Below are positions 25,473-34,567 of a stretch of 64,000 nucleotides of DNA, one piece after another (positions within the stretch are counted from its first letter, which is position 1; each line of letters begins with the position of its first letter). The stretch spans positions 1,092,199 to 1,156,198 of the forward strand of contig JAIBBC010000003.1 of NCBI GenBank assembly GCA_019694875.1, given 5' to 3'. Made by a program: the position numbers and the translations under genes. The notes beneath the pieces were generated by a model. That model did no database searches. It was not told the origin of the DNA and saw nothing but the letters and a program-made list of their open reading frames with translations. The stretch is from Cyclobacteriaceae bacterium. Its GTDB lineage: Bacteria > Bacteroidota > Bacteroidia > Cytophagales > Cyclobacteriaceae.

Positions 25473-25493
25473 TTGACGCGTTCAACCCGGTAA

Positions 25494-25520
25494 TTGTCGC
25501 ACGTGCACCCGCTTTAACTT
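25494..25520 (+). promoter_or_regulatory. Shared upstream motif, copy 2
   Basis: TTGTCGCACGTGCACCC followed by GCTTTAACTT, 69 bp before the second DHFR-like gene, 22 of 27 positions or more equal to copy 1. The centre GCACGTGC is a perfect palindrome in this copy. Confidence 0.5.
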
Positions 25521-25562
25521 CTAACTCGTTCAGACATTCGTATCAGATAAAAAAGAAAAAAC

Positions 25563-26174
25563 ATGAGAAAAATAATTGTCTTTTCCATGATCTCGCTCGA
25601 TGGCGTGATCCAGGGCCCGGGTGGTCCCAAAGAAGACCCTTCAAATGGATTTAAGTATGGCGGCTGGGTAGCACCTTTGTCCGATGATGTTTACAACAAC
25701 GTAGTAAAACAGGAACTGACGCCAGCAGACTACCTGCTCGGCAGAAAAACTTTTCAGATCTGGGCAGGCTATTGGCCCCAGCATGGCGACTTCTGGCCGG
25801 GAATTAACACCGGTATGAAGTATGTGCTTTCGAAAAAGCTAAAGAAGTCCGATAAGCTGGTTACTGGTTGGCAAAACTCAGCCGTGGTACGCACCGTAGC
25901 CGACATCAAAAAGATCAAACAATCGAAAGGTGCCGATCTCCACGTATGGGGAAGCAGCGAACTGATCCACCTGTTGCTGAAGAATGATTTGGTCGATGAG
26001 CTGCATCTTAAAATTCATCCGTTGATTTTAGGCAAGGGAAAAAAGCTGTTCGACAATTCATCCCTGGCGGCTGCTTATGCATTAACGGACAGCCTCGTAA
26101 CACCCAAAGGCGTGATCATCGCTACCTACAAGCGGGATGGGAAGGTGAAGACGGGCAACGCGGGAGCACAATAA
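25563..26174 (+). CDS. Dihydrofolate reductase family protein, paralogue 2
   Basis: 203 residues of the same fold as the preceding gene: MRKIIVFSMISLDGVIQGPGGP, LLGRKTFQIWAGYWP, LHVWGSSELIHLLLKNDLVDE and HPLILGKGKKLF. It is about 20 residues longer, with an insertion after the first strand. Sequence identity between the two paralogues is low outside these motifs, so the duplication is old or each was acquired separately. The upstream motif shared with copy 1 suggests common control. A strong terminator follows its stop. Confidence 0.87.
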   Translation: MRKIIVFSMISLDGVIQGPGGPKEDPSNGFKYGGWVAPLSDDVYNNVVKQELTPADYLLGRKTFQIWAGYWPQHGDFWPGINTGMKYVLSKKLKKSDKLVTGWQNSAVVRTVADIKKIKQSKGADLHVWGSSELIHLLLKNDLVDELHLKIHPLILGKGKKLFDNSSLAAAYALTDSLVTPKGVIIATYKRDGKVKTGNAGAQ

Positions 26175-26176
26175 AA

Positions 26177-26203
26177 AAAAGCCCCGCACGCTTGCGGGGC
26201 CCT
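26177..26203. terminator. Strong terminator between convergent genes
   Basis: GCCCCGC-ACGCTT-GCGGGGC (26181-26200). The run of eight A residues on its left gives the minus-strand gene ending at 26228 a T-tract; on the plus strand the tract is CCTTTT, weaker. Confidence 0.85.
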
Positions 26204-26227
26204 TTTACCAAAAGTAAAACTAAACGA

Positions 26228-26569
26228 TTAACGGATCTCTTTATTTTTCTTCTCCTCCACCAGGTAGGCACCGCCTAATCCCAGTCCACCGAAGATGAAC
26301 AACATCGAGAAATAACCGGTTTCCTGCATGTTGTAATGAAGATCCAGGAAATATCCGAATAAGAAGCCAAGGCCCACACCAATGCATAGCAGGGAAACCC
26401 GAAGCGGGAACGACGTGTTACGCTGCTTCCTGGCAAACAAAGTCGGGTCGACACCTTTATCGATCATCGCCAGGCGCTCGGAGTTTTCGATCCTGCGCAA
26501 ATAAACCAGCATAACAAATAACCCGATGATCGGAACAGTTACTGCGAGGGCTACTACTACTTCTTGCAT
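26228..26569 (-). CDS. Small membrane protein of the DUF6249 type
   Basis: 113 residues with three hydrophobic segments (about 5-25, 55-72 and 82-102). The first is followed by the short cytoplasmic motif RRIENSERLAMIDKGVDP, a recurring feature of a small Bacteroidota membrane-protein family found near sigma-factor genes. Here the ECF sigma gene is 1.1 kb away on the other strand, with a lipoprotein gene between. Biochemical role unknown. The family assignment rests on the ERxAMIDKG motif and membrane layout only. Confidence 0.65.
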   Translation of the reverse strand: MQEVVVALAVTVPIIGLFVMLVYLRRIENSERLAMIDKGVDPTLFARKQRNTSFPLRVSLLCIGVGLGFLFGYFLDLHYNMQETGYFSMLFIFGGLGLGGAYLVEEKKNKEIR

Positions 26570-26634
26570 ATTGTTGTTTTTAAGTGATTCTGGTGCTTTG
26601 ACGCAGGGTCTTTAATTCAGGTTACAGGCTGTTG

Positions 26635-27549
26635 TTATTTTTTCAAAAGCCAGCGTACAATGTTTAAAGTGAACTGTTTGTTATCGTTATCCCCCGCATT
26701 CATACCGAATTTTTCATCCCCGAACGTCTGCGCTGTGAGCATCGATGCCTCGGCCATAATAATCACCTTGCCCTTGCCGATTTTCATCGCTACACCCTGG
26801 CAGTTTCCATACGCAGACACGGCATCTGCGAAACGGGTATACGTTTTGTCGCCATCCGTCCACGTGCTGTCGGGCAGCGAGTGTCGTGACGCAGGTGAAA
26901 GTTTTAGCAATACGATAGAGCTGTCGGGGATGCTAAGGCTTTGCCCCCGATCCGCAATAACAGTGTGCACTGCATCGGCCGGACTGGTACCTTGCGTGAT
27001 CTCATTGATCGCTAGTAATCCATTCGCACGACTGAACACCAGCCGGTCTTTAAACTCTGCGTTACCGGTAAAATAAATCGTATCGGATGTTTCGCCATTG
27101 AACATGTGAACGCCAAACCGCTGCGCAAGATTTTCAGCTGCCGAGCCAAACGGGTAGTGATCGGCTATCAGCAAAAGCGAACCGCCTGCCTCCACCCATT
27201 GCCTAACGGCATCACATTCCTCTTCGGTGAACGCAGGCTTCTCCTTTTCATCATGCTTCCCTCCTTTTGCATTCGCGATTACCAGCAGGTTGCAGGCAGC
27301 AAGGATATCGGCTGTGAAGGGATCATTATTATTGCGCACACTGCAGCCATCATTGGCTATCAGGTTCACAAACGGCTCGTACGTGCCTGAAGCTGTGTGC
27401 ATATTGTTGTGTGCTTCATCCAGCAGCACGATGGGATTTATGCCCGTGAAAGCGGGATTCTTTACAGATACATCAAATGAATTATCGGCTTTCTGCTGCG
27501 TTTCGCAGGCAAACATTATTACGATCAAAAAAAGCAGGCAAAATCTCAT
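26635..27549 (-). CDS. Lipoprotein with a class I glutamine amidotransferase-like (DUF4350-like) domain
   Basis: 304 residues. MRFCLLFLIVIMFAC is a lipoprotein signal with lipobox cysteine at 15. The body reads VLLDEAHNNMHTASGTYEPF, LVIANAKGG, WVEAGGSLLLIADHYPFG and later KVIIMAEASMLTAQ. This is the Rossmann-like order of DUF4350/GATase1-like proteins that bind small ligands, usually without a catalytic triad; the nucleophilic cysteine of amidotransferases is not evident. Its role is not known. It is divergent to the ECF sigma gene at 27671 and co-directional with the DUF6249 gene. Confidence 0.65.
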   Translation of the reverse strand: MRFCLLFLIVIMFACETQQKADNSFDVSVKNPAFTGINPIVLLDEAHNNMHTASGTYEPFVNLIANDGCSVRNNNDPFTADILAACNLLVIANAKGGKHDEKEKPAFTEEECDAVRQWVEAGGSLLLIADHYPFGSAAENLAQRFGVHMFNGETSDTIYFTGNAEFKDRLVFSRANGLLAINEITQGTSPADAVHTVIADRGQSLSIPDSSIVLLKLSPASRHSLPDSTWTDGDKTYTRFADAVSAYGNCQGVAMKIGKGKVIIMAEASMLTAQTFGDEKFGMNAGDNDNKQFTLNIVRWLLKK

Positions 27550-27670
27550 GGTTAAGGGTTTGGCTGATTTGACGCCATTTTATTGAGCCGCGTTACAGCC
27601 GCAAGACTGTTAAAAAATGATCGGTCGAAAGCTGTAACTTGAGTTTCAGGATTTGCGTCCAAGCATCGTC

Positions 27671-28222
27671 ATGACAGATGAAAATTCGCTGATCGACAGG
27701 ATTATTGCAGGCGAGCAGCAATTGTATGCGGAATTGATTAACCGGTATAAGGGCTATGCCTTTACCATTGCGTTAAAAATTTTGCAGAACCGGCCCGAGG
27801 CGGAAGAAGCTGCGCAGGATGCGTTTATCAAAGCGTTTCAGAACCTGGCCAGATTTAACCGCGAGGCCAAATTCTCTACGTGGCTGTACCGGATTGCATT
27901 TAACACGGCTATCAGCTACAAGCGCAAATCGAAAAACATCTTTCAAAGCATCGAAGATGTACAGATCGGCCAGCGGCAGGAAGGCGAAGGCAACGTGGAG
28001 CATGACGACAAAAAGCGGTTCATCGAACAGGCACTGAACAGACTGAACGATGCTGACCGGCTGGCGGTAAACCTGTTTTATCTGCAGGAATTTTCGCTGG
28101 AGGAAATTGCCGACATCACCGGAATGCAGGCCAATACGGTGAAAGTGCGTGTTCACCGCGCGCGGCAGCGACTGGCCGAAGAATTGAAAAGCATACTTCA
28201 AAAAGAAGCATTAACTTTATAG
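27671..28222 (+). CDS. ECF-type RNA polymerase sigma factor
   Basis: 183 residues from the ATG at 27671 (the frame opens at a TTG six codons earlier). Region 2 is shown by RYKGYAFTIALKIL, EAEEAAQDAFIKAFQNL and FSTWLYRIAFNTAISYKRK; region 4 by LPxxD-like LNDADRLAVNLFYLQEFSLEEIADIT and NTVKVRVHRARQRLAEEL. The gene is followed after 2 bp by a membrane protein that probably holds it in check. ECF factors direct envelope or stress regulons; the target promoters are unknown. Confidence 0.93.
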   Translation: MTDENSLIDRIIAGEQQLYAELINRYKGYAFTIALKILQNRPEAEEAAQDAFIKAFQNLARFNREAKFSTWLYRIAFNTAISYKRKSKNIFQSIEDVQIGQRQEGEGNVEHDDKKRFIEQALNRLNDADRLAVNLFYLQEFSLEEIADITGMQANTVKVRVHRARQRLAEELKSILQKEALTL

Positions 28223-28224
28223 GT

Positions 28225-28677
28225 ATGAACGAGGAAAACGAGGAGTTAAGAAAATTTACAGGCAGGCCCGAAGACGAAGGCGATGAGCTGAACGCGATCG
28301 AACGGTACCTGAAGTCGGTACGCATTGAGCAGCCTTCGGCTAACTTTACGCAGCACGTAATGAGCAATCTTCATCGTGCATCTGCTACTGCGCTCGGCTT
28401 GCCGTCACGCAATAAGATGCTGATGCTGGCAGGCATCCTGGTAACGATCGGCATTGGAATTCTGTTGCTGGCGGGTGGCGCATTCGACAGCGTTACTTCC
28501 ATTACAGTAGATCAGGAGATTATCCCGAACAATCAGATCCGGGAATACATTCCGTCCATTCCGTTTAACGGAAAGCTGGTGATCAACATTGTTATTCTGA
28601 TGAACCTGGCGCTTGCGTTTATGATTCTAGACCGGGCTGTATTGAAGCCATGGTTCGAACGCAGACGACACGCATAA
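28225..28677 (+). CDS. Probable anti-sigma factor, membrane protein
   Basis: 150 residues. A polar N-terminal part (about 1-65) precedes two transmembrane helices, MLMLAGILVTIGIGILLLAG (about 68-88) and LVINIVILMNLALAFMILD (about 118-137), with a short external loop. It starts 2 bp after the ECF sigma stop, so it is coupled to it, and the size and layout are those of anti-sigma proteins whose cytoplasmic N-terminus binds the sigma factor. No zinc-binding HxxxCxxC motif of the ZAS type is present. Confidence 0.6.
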   Translation: MNEENEELRKFTGRPEDEGDELNAIERYLKSVRIEQPSANFTQHVMSNLHRASATALGLPSRNKMLMLAGILVTIGIGILLLAGGAFDSVTSITVDQEIIPNNQIREYIPSIPFNGKLVINIVILMNLALAFMILDRAVLKPWFERRRHA

Positions 28678-28696
28678 ATACATACTGTGCTATAAA

Positions 28697-28724
28697 CAAA
28701 AATCCCGCTTTCGCGGGATTTTTA
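28697..28724. terminator. Bidirectional terminator between sigma operon and ahcY
   Basis: AAAAATCCCGC and GCGGGATTTTT pair around TTTC, with matching A and T tracts on both sides; it serves the convergent genes ending at 28677 and 28747. Confidence 0.9.
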
Positions 28725-28746
28725 TTTGATTCAATTCTGTTACAAA

Positions 28747-30057
28747 TTAATATCTGTAATAATCAGGCTTGAAAGGTCCTTTCACCTCCACGCCAATATA
28801 CTTGGCCTGTTCGGTTGAAAGTGTCTCAAGCTCAACACCGATCTTCTTCAGGTGCAGGCTTGCTACTTTCTCATCCAAATGCTTCGGAAGCATGTATACT
28901 TTGTTCTCGTACTTGTCGGTGTTTGTCCAAAGCTCAAGCTGTGCGAGCGTTTGGTTAGTAAACGAGTTCGACATTACGAAGGAAGGGTGACCGGTTGCAC
29001 AACCAAGGTTCACCAAACGGCCTTCTGCCAGCAGAATCACCTGACGGCCATTCTTCAGCGTATATAAATCGACCTGAGGCTTCACTTCATCTTTCGATGC
29101 GTTCTTGTTCAACCATGCAACATCGATTTCGTTATCAAAGTGGCCGATGTTACAAACAATAGCCTTGTCTTTCATCGATTCGAAATGGCGGCCCACCACA
29201 ATGCCGTGGTTACCGGTAGCCGTAACAATAATATCAGCTTCTTTCGCAGCGTCATCCATACGCTTCACCGCATAGCCGTCCATAGCAGCCTGCAGTGCGC
29301 AGATTGGATCGATTTCCGTTACGATTACACGTGCACCGGCTCCGCGCAGGGAAGCGGCAGAACCTTTACCCACATCTCCGTAACCGGCAACTACAGCCAC
29401 TTTACCGGCCATCATTACATCGGTCGCTCTGCGGATCGCATCCACCAATGATTCTTTGCAACCATACTTGTTATCGAACTTCGACTTGGTTACTGAGTCG
29501 TTAATGTTAATTGCAGGCAATGGTAATTTACCGTTGTGCTGGCGTTCGATCAGGCGGTGTACGCCCGTAGTTGTTTCTTCAGAAATACCGCGGATACCCT
29601 GAACGAGTTCAGGATAACGATCAAGTACCATGTTGGTAAGGTCGCCACCGTCATCAAGGATCATGTTCAATGGCTGGCCATCTTTGAAGGCAAACAAAGT
29701 CTGCTCGATACACCAGTCAAATTCTTTTTCGTTCATTCCCTTCCATGCATACACCGGGATTCCGGCAGCAGCGATAGCCGCAGCGGCATGGTCCTGGGTT
29801 GAGAAGATGTTACAAGACGACCAGGTTACTTCAGCGCCAAGCTCGATCAGGGTCTCGATCAGCACGGCTGTTTGAATGGTCATGTGAAGGCAACCAGCGA
29901 TGCGGGCACCTTTTAATGGTTTTTTAGCAGCGAACTCTTCGCGGATGGCCATCAGACCAGGCATTTCGGCTTCTGCTAATGTTATTTCTTTCCGGCCCCA
30001 GGAAGCCAGAGAGATGTCTTTTACTTTGTACTTCAGGGTTTCTGTAGTGGTTTTCAT
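28747..30057 (-). CDS. ahcY: S-adenosylhomocysteine hydrolase
   Basis: Splits S-adenosylhomocysteine into adenosine and homocysteine, clearing the product inhibitor of methyltransferases. Motifs include [16 protein letters not shown], the NAD domain [19 protein letters not shown] and [13 protein letters not shown], and the C-terminal [20 protein letters not shown] and KPDYYRY tail that enters the neighbouring subunit's cofactor site. The ATG at 30057 gives 436 residues beginning [13 protein letters not shown]; the frame opens eight codons earlier but the extension is poor. A -7 element lies just upstream. No SAH riboswitch was seen. Confidence 0.97.
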   Translation of the reverse strand: MKTTTETLKYKVKDISLASWGRKEITLAEAEMPGLMAIREEFAAKKPLKGARIAGCLHMTIQTAVLIETLIELGAEVTWSSCNIFSTQDHAAAAIAAAGIPVYAWKGMNEKEFDWCIEQTLFAFKDGQPLNMILDDGGDLTNMVLDRYPELVQGIRGISEETTTGVHRLIERQHNGKLPLPAININDSVTKSKFDNKYGCKESLVDAIRRATDVMMAGKVAVVAGYGDVGKGSAASLRGAGARVIVTEIDPICALQAAMDGYAVKRMDDAAKEADIIVTATGNHGIVVGRHFESMKDKAIVCNIGHFDNEIDVAWLNKNASKDEVKPQVDLYTLKNGRQVILLAEGRLVNLGCATGHPSFVMSNSFTNQTLAQLELWTNTDKYENKVYMLPKHLDEKVASLHLKKIGVELETLSTEQAKYIGVEVKGPFKPDYYRY

Positions 30058-30078
30058 TGATTGTTTTTTATCAAAACA

Positions 30079-30086
30079 CAAAGATA
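30079..30086 (-). promoter_or_regulatory. Candidate -7 element of ahcY
   Basis: TATCTTTG on the minus strand fits TAnnTTTG exactly, 21 bp before the ATG at 30057. A -33 TTTG at normal spacing was not found. Confidence 0.4.
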
Positions 30087-30188
30087 TTAGAAAGGTTTAT
30101 CAATTACACAAATAACCTGACTGATTATTGAGTTTACCCTCTTGAACCATTACTTTAAGCCGCTTGTTGTACCCGCAACTGCAGTCGT

Positions 30189-30878
30189 ATGAATAAGCCA
30201 AAGATTAAAGTAGATATTGTTTCAGATGTAGTTTGTCCGTGGTGTTATATCGGCAAACGCAGAATTGAAAGGGCCATGGATGCCTTAAACTCCAAATATG
30301 ATTTTGAGGTGGAGTACCATCCCTTCGAGCTTAACCCCCAGATGCCGGCCGAAGGTGTTGACCAGAAACAGTACCTGGCAGCCAAGTTTGGCGGGGAAGA
30401 CCGCTATAATCAGATCACGGCTCAAACAACGGCTACGGCTGCCCGCGAAGGACTGGCGTTCGATTTCAGCATTCAAAAGGTATCCCCCAATACGCGCAAT
30501 GCCCACCGGATTATTCTATATGCTAAACAGGAAGGCAAACAGCCAGCAGTGAAGGAAGCCTTTATGAAGGCCTACTTTGAACAGGGGATTGATCTTTCGA
30601 AAAATGAAAATCTGGTCTCCGTTGCAGTGGGTGCCGGGCTTTCGAAGGATGCAGTTGAACAATTGCTGGCTTCCGATCAGTTGCTGGCGGAAGTTATGTA
30701 CGCAGAACGTGAGCTTCAGAAAATCGGCATTTCAGGCGTGCCTTTTTACATCATCAACAATAAGTATGGGGTTTCAGGAGCCCAGCCAAGCGAAACGTTT
30801 ATGCAGGCTTTTGAAGATATCAGCAAGGAGCTTACGCTGACAGGCGAATCCTGTGATACCGACAGCAAAGATTGCTAA
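30189..30878 (+). CDS. DsbA-family oxidoreductase, FrnE type
   Basis: 229 residues with a thioredoxin-fold active site CPWC (C16-C19) in VSDVVCPWCYIGKRRIE and a helical insertion, then the cis-proline segment GISGVPFYIINNKYGVSGAQ. The lack of a signal peptide and the FrnE-like sequence mark a cytoplasmic disulfide isomerase of the DSBA-like-2 family, implicated in oxidative stress in other bacteria. A C-terminal CDTDSKDC may be an extra redox pair. Its last four bases overlap the convergent BNR-repeat gene. Confidence 0.9.
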   Translation: MNKPKIKVDIVSDVVCPWCYIGKRRIERAMDALNSKYDFEVEYHPFELNPQMPAEGVDQKQYLAAKFGGEDRYNQITAQTTATAAREGLAFDFSIQKVSPNTRNAHRIILYAKQEGKQPAVKEAFMKAYFEQGIDLSKNENLVSVAVGAGLSKDAVEQLLASDQLLAEVMYAERELQKIGISGVPFYIINNKYGVSGAQPSETFMQAFEDISKELTLTGESCDTDSKDC

Positions 30879-32143
30879 GGCTTCACCAGCTTTTCGAGTT
30901 CTTCCTGCTTCATCACGCTCAGCAAAACGCTGGCTGTTCCGTTCTCGGTGCGCGTCCAGGTTGCGGCAATTGTTCCGTCATGCGCTGATATCCCGATAAA
31001 GTTTCCGGTTGTAACGGCTGCATCAGCAACAAAAGGTGCATCACTTATCTTTACGTTTTTAAAGCTCGCCCCACCATCTTTCGAAAAGGCGATGTACACA
31101 TCCGTTGTTTCGTTGACGTAATTGCGTCTGTCGTAGTACACAATGTAAATGTTTCCGGTAGAGGCATCAAAAGTCATGCTCGGAAGATACTGATGCTTGC
31201 CGGGGGCATCATTATTCACACGCTCAGGCTGAACCCAGTTGTCGCCAAAATTCAATGAGCGGGTAAACCAAATGTCGGTATCATTTTCACCGCGAAGCTG
31301 ATCGGCCCAAACCATTAACAGCGCTCCTGTTAAATCAGTCTGTCGGGTGTTGTTACACAGAAGCATCGGCATCCCGTTCGCATTTTGCACTCCGGGAATC
31401 TGCATGCTCCACCCGCCTGCCTGCTCCGCAATAGCAAGATCATTCATCAGCCAGGTATCGCCACCATCAAACGCACGATCGAAGAATATTTTATGTCCGT
31501 TTGCCCAAGCTGCAAATGCACGCTGACCTCCGCCCATTACAGCCGGTGTTGCTCCTGCCGGAGTATCATCGCCATCATTACAATTCCCCGGAGTCTGCGA
31601 AAGCTCAACGGGCTTCGACCATTTCTTCCCGTTCGATGAACGACTCAGCAGGATTCGCGACATACAATTTTGATTGTCGCTTTTGTAAATATCAAAATCC
31701 GTCCAGGTAACAAACAGGTTTCCTTTCCGGTCTATCGCTGCGCGGGGATTGATCGCATAACGTGACGTATCCGTACTCACAAGCGCTCCTTCACTCCAGG
31801 TCTTTCCTCCGTTGGACGACTGCTGCATAACGATCTGGCTTTTGTTGTTTATCAGGGTGCGATGGAGGCAATAAAAATTGCCTTTAAAGTCGCTGTACAA
31901 AATCAGGTTGCCGGAAACACCATAAACAGATGTCAGCTTGACTTTTTCCCACGACATTCCACCATTGGCAGAATGATAAATATTATCGGGAGCTGAGGAC
32001 GCAACAATGATCTCCGGATTGTCTTTACTGATCGCAATAGAAGGTTCGAATGCAGCGGGGTCAAGCAAACTGTTTTTTAACTGCGCTTCAGCCACTGGGC
32101 AGATTACAGCCGACAGAACCAGGTAAACGAAAAGCTTTTTCAA
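30875..32143 (-). CDS. Secreted sialidase-like beta-propeller (BNR repeats)
   Basis: 422 residues with a signal peptide (cleavage near AEAQ). Several Asp-box/BNR motifs recur at propeller spacing: SANGGMSWEK, SSNGGKTWSE, SSNGKKWSKP, FDGGDTWLM, NFGDNWVQP and SKDGGASFKN. These build a six- or seven-bladed propeller as in sialidases, but the catalytic arginine triad and tyrosine-glutamate pair of true sialidases were not identified, so an enzymatic role is unproven. It could bind glycans or proteins at the surface. Convergent with the FrnE gene. Confidence 0.75.
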   Translation of the reverse strand: MKKLFVYLVLSAVICPVAEAQLKNSLLDPAAFEPSIAISKDNPEIIVASSAPDNIYHSANGGMSWEKVKLTSVYGVSGNLILYSDFKGNFYCLHRTLINNKSQIVMQQSSNGGKTWSEGALVSTDTSRYAINPRAAIDRKGNLFVTWTDFDIYKSDNQNCMSRILLSRSSNGKKWSKPVELSQTPGNCNDGDDTPAGATPAVMGGGQRAFAAWANGHKIFFDRAFDGGDTWLMNDLAIAEQAGGWSMQIPGVQNANGMPMLLCNNTRQTDLTGALLMVWADQLRGENDTDIWFTRSLNFGDNWVQPERVNNDAPGKHQYLPSMTFDASTGNIYIVYYDRRNYVNETTDVYIAFSKDGGASFKNVKISDAPFVADAAVTTGNFIGISAHDGTIAATWTRTENGTASVLLSVMKQEELEKLVKP

Positions 32144-32225
32144 AACGGGAGTGTTATTTCAACACACGAATATATTGGAAAAAGTAATACCCGTTGACGG
32201 ATTTTGCGCGCCACTGATGGCGACC

Positions 32226-32666
32226 TTACTTTTTGATAACCGATGCGTCTGTCAGGATGAAATTCATGTGCTCGATGTCATCGGCATTGAGCTTGAGTTT
32301 ACCCTTTACCATAACAAGGTCATCGTTGTTAAACTTCGGCAAGGCGCCTTTGAAGTTCACTTCCACGATCGTTTCAGGTCCGCCAACGCCACAAAAGAAA
32401 CACTGGCTCATGGGCAGCTTCGACAAGATCACGTAATTGCCTTCTTCCGGTGCGAATGGCACATAGAACCCTTCGATCGTCACCTCTTTGCCGGCAAGCG
32501 CTTTCACTTCGGCCGTAAACGTTGGATAAAACTGGTACTCCCCAATCTTTTCCAGGTACTTGGGTTCGTACTTGGTTTTTGCGAATTCATTCCAGGCGTC
32601 AACTTTCGCTTGCGCGAAGACTGAAACCGTTGCAAACATCAGAAAAGCAAACAATACGTTTTTCAT
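32226..32666 (-). CDS. Periplasmic DUF3299 protein
   Basis: 146 residues from ATG at 32666, after a signal peptide ending FAQ. The core has GKEVTIEGFYVPF, ILSKLPMSQCFFCGVGGPETIVEV and VMVKGKLKLN, a small barrel with the two cysteines CFFC typical of DUF3299. It starts 2 bp downstream of the permease gene's stop, so the three genes permease-ATPase-DUF3299 are one operon (ATPase first). DUF3299 proteins are reported beside zinc-regulated ABC systems in Vibrio, and the histidine-rich loop of this permease fits a metal role; that link is inferred. Confidence 0.8.
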   Translation of the reverse strand: MKNVLFAFLMFATVSVFAQAKVDAWNEFAKTKYEPKYLEKIGEYQFYPTFTAEVKALAGKEVTIEGFYVPFAPEEGNYVILSKLPMSQCFFCGVGGPETIVEVNFKGALPKFNNDDLVMVKGKLKLNADDIEHMNFILTDASVIKK

Positions 32667-32668
32667 AA

Positions 32669-33931
32669 TCAATTACTTGCCAGAACCCTTGAAATGTCGG
32701 TGCGATAGGCCTGCAGGGCAGGGATCAGCGCACAGATCATTCCCAATAACAAACTTCCCGCCAAAATAATCCATTCGGCTGAATAGAAAACAAAACCAGT
32801 CAGGCCCGCCTTGCGCATTTCTTCAACGGCAGTTCCCAAAGCCATCAGGATACCATGACCTAATAAAAGGCCTGCCATACTTCCCAATGCCGTGAGCACG
32901 ACACCTTCCAGTACAATGTTAACAAATAGCTTACTCTTCGAGGCGCCCATCGAACGCATTATGGCAAGGTCGTAGCGTCTTTCTTTTAAAGAATTGTAGA
33001 GCGCAATGAAAACGCTTAACGCAGAGATGAAGATCAGTACGTAAGCAAAGCCTGTGAGGATTTCCACACCCACGCCTAAGATGGAAAACAGTCGCGCAGT
33101 TTCAAACGCGGGCGATGCAGCCTGAAGCTTGCTTTCGCCATTGATCATCCGCGGAAGCTGTATAGCCGCCATGGGCGAACGATACTGAATCAGCAGAGAA
33201 GTAACTTCTTTGGTTGAGTCGCCTGCCGGATGTGTTGGAATAAGGCGTGATGCAACAAATGACGAATCGGGTTGTGCATGCGCTTCATGATTTCTTTCGG
33301 TTGAATCCGCTGCAGCGTGTTCGTGTACATGCCACACCGTTTCCACGCTCGTCAGAATCAGGTTATCAACAACCGAATTGGTTTGCTTCAGAATTCCTTT
33401 CACAACAAATCTTTGTTCTTCGTGGCCGCTCCCGCCTTCTGCCAGCCCGTGAGTACTTTGGAATGTGCTTCCAATATTGAGTTTTAGTTCACGCGCAACG
33501 GTTGCCCCGATGGTTGTTTCAAGCTCTTTATTCCACCAGGCACCCTGCGCAAGTTCAAGGTGATACAAGTCAGCGTATTCAGACGTTGTACCAACAATGC
33601 GATAAGACTGGTAGCTGTCGCCAAGCGCAAGCGGAACCGCTTTTTTTATCAGGCGGCTTCGCGAAATCTGTTCTGCCTCCTTCAGGTTAATATTCCCGGT
33701 AGGAAAATCGATATGAAAAATATTGCAGAGAATTAATTGCAGCGGACTGCCTTTCGCTCCCACCACGAGGTCGATGCCTTTCGCGTTCGATGAAATCTTT
33801 TCTTCAAGCTGATTATTGAACAGCAGTAAAACAGTAATCACGGCAATACCCAACGCAAACAACACAATGTTCAATACCGTGTTCAGCGGTTTTGATTTCA
33901 GATAACTCCAGACAAGCAAAAATACATTCAT
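32669..33931 (-). CDS. FtsX/LolC-type ABC transporter permease
   Basis: 420 residues with four transmembrane helices: one at the N-terminus (about 18-38) and three at the C-terminus (about 285-308, 340-362, 388-412), separated by a large periplasmic domain. This is the MacB/FtsX layout. The periplasmic part carries a histidine-rich segment HVHEHAAADSTERNHEAHAQ, unusual for lipoprotein exporters and suggestive of zinc, copper or nickel binding. It sits 2 bp downstream of the ATPase gene. Such systems extrude lipoproteins or change cell-envelope proteins rather than import solutes. Confidence 0.85.
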   Translation of the reverse strand: MNVFLLVWSYLKSKPLNTVLNIVLFALGIAVITVLLLFNNQLEEKISSNAKGIDLVVGAKGSPLQLILCNIFHIDFPTGNINLKEAEQISRSRLIKKAVPLALGDSYQSYRIVGTTSEYADLYHLELAQGAWWNKELETTIGATVARELKLNIGSTFQSTHGLAEGGSGHEEQRFVVKGILKQTNSVVDNLILTSVETVWHVHEHAAADSTERNHEAHAQPDSSFVASRLIPTHPAGDSTKEVTSLLIQYRSPMAAIQLPRMINGESKLQAASPAFETARLFSILGVGVEILTGFAYVLIFISALSVFIALYNSLKERRYDLAIMRSMGASKSKLFVNIVLEGVVLTALGSMAGLLLGHGILMALGTAVEEMRKAGLTGFVFYSAEWIILAGSLLLGMICALIPALQAYRTDISRVLASN

Positions 33932-33933
33932 GG

Positions 33934-34560
33934 CTAGAGTATGATCTGGTTTTTGATTTTGTCTTTCAAACGCTGATCGTGCGTAGCCACAGCAAGCGTT
34001 GCGTTATTTCGGGTGGCAACGTCCAGCAGGAGTTTAATAACCAGCGCACAATTTTTATCGTCTAGTGCAGAAGTCGGTTCATCGGCCAGAATAACATCGG
34101 GATGGTTCATCACCGCCCGCGCGATGGCTACACGCTGCGCCTGGCCCTGACTAATTTCTTTTACGGAGCTTTTTATTTTTTCACCCAATCCCAGGCTTGT
34201 CAATACGTCATGCGCATGGTGTGTGTCGATATGCACACCCGCCAGGTAAGGCGACATGATCACATTCTTCTCAACACTCAAAGCACTGATGAGATGATTC
34301 TTCTGAAAAACAAAGCCGATGTTCTTGCCACGGAACTTATCCAGCGCACCTTCCGACAATGAAGCGAGTTCTGTTTCTGCAACCTGCAGTGACCCGGTAT
34401 AACCACGCAATAAACCTCCCATCAAATGCAACAATGTGGTTTTACCACTCCCCGACTCACCCAGCAACAGGCAATGCTCGCCTTTGTCCAATGTAAAATC
34501 AGGAAATGTGATCGATCGATCCGGGGTGTAGGCAAACGAAAGTTTTGAAACTGCGACCAT
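33934..34560 (-). CDS. ABC transporter ATP-binding protein, LolD/MacB type
   Basis: 208 residues with Walker A LLGESGSGKTTLLH (about 34-46), Q-loop VFQKNHLI, the signature region VKEISQGQAQRVAIARA, Walker B VILADEPTSALDD and the H-loop VATHDQRL. The usual LSGGQ signature reads ISQGQ here. It is the first gene of the minus-strand unit, 2 bp before the permease. A perfect -7 element ends only 7 bp before its ATG, so its mRNA may be leaderless or nearly so. Confidence 0.92.
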   Translation of the reverse strand: MVAVSKLSFAYTPDRSITFPDFTLDKGEHCLLLGESGSGKTTLLHLMGGLLRGYTGSLQVAETELASLSEGALDKFRGKNIGFVFQKNHLISALSVEKNVIMSPYLAGVHIDTHHAHDVLTSLGLGEKIKSSVKEISQGQAQRVAIARAVMNHPDVILADEPTSALDDKNCALVIKLLLDVATRNNATLAVATHDQRLKDKIKNQIIL

Positions 34561-34567
34561 GCGTTTT

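Noticed and set aside
30058-30188. SAH or SAM riboswitch upstream of ahcY
   Set aside because: The 131-bp gap contains no conserved core or paired helices of a known class; only a -7 element was found.
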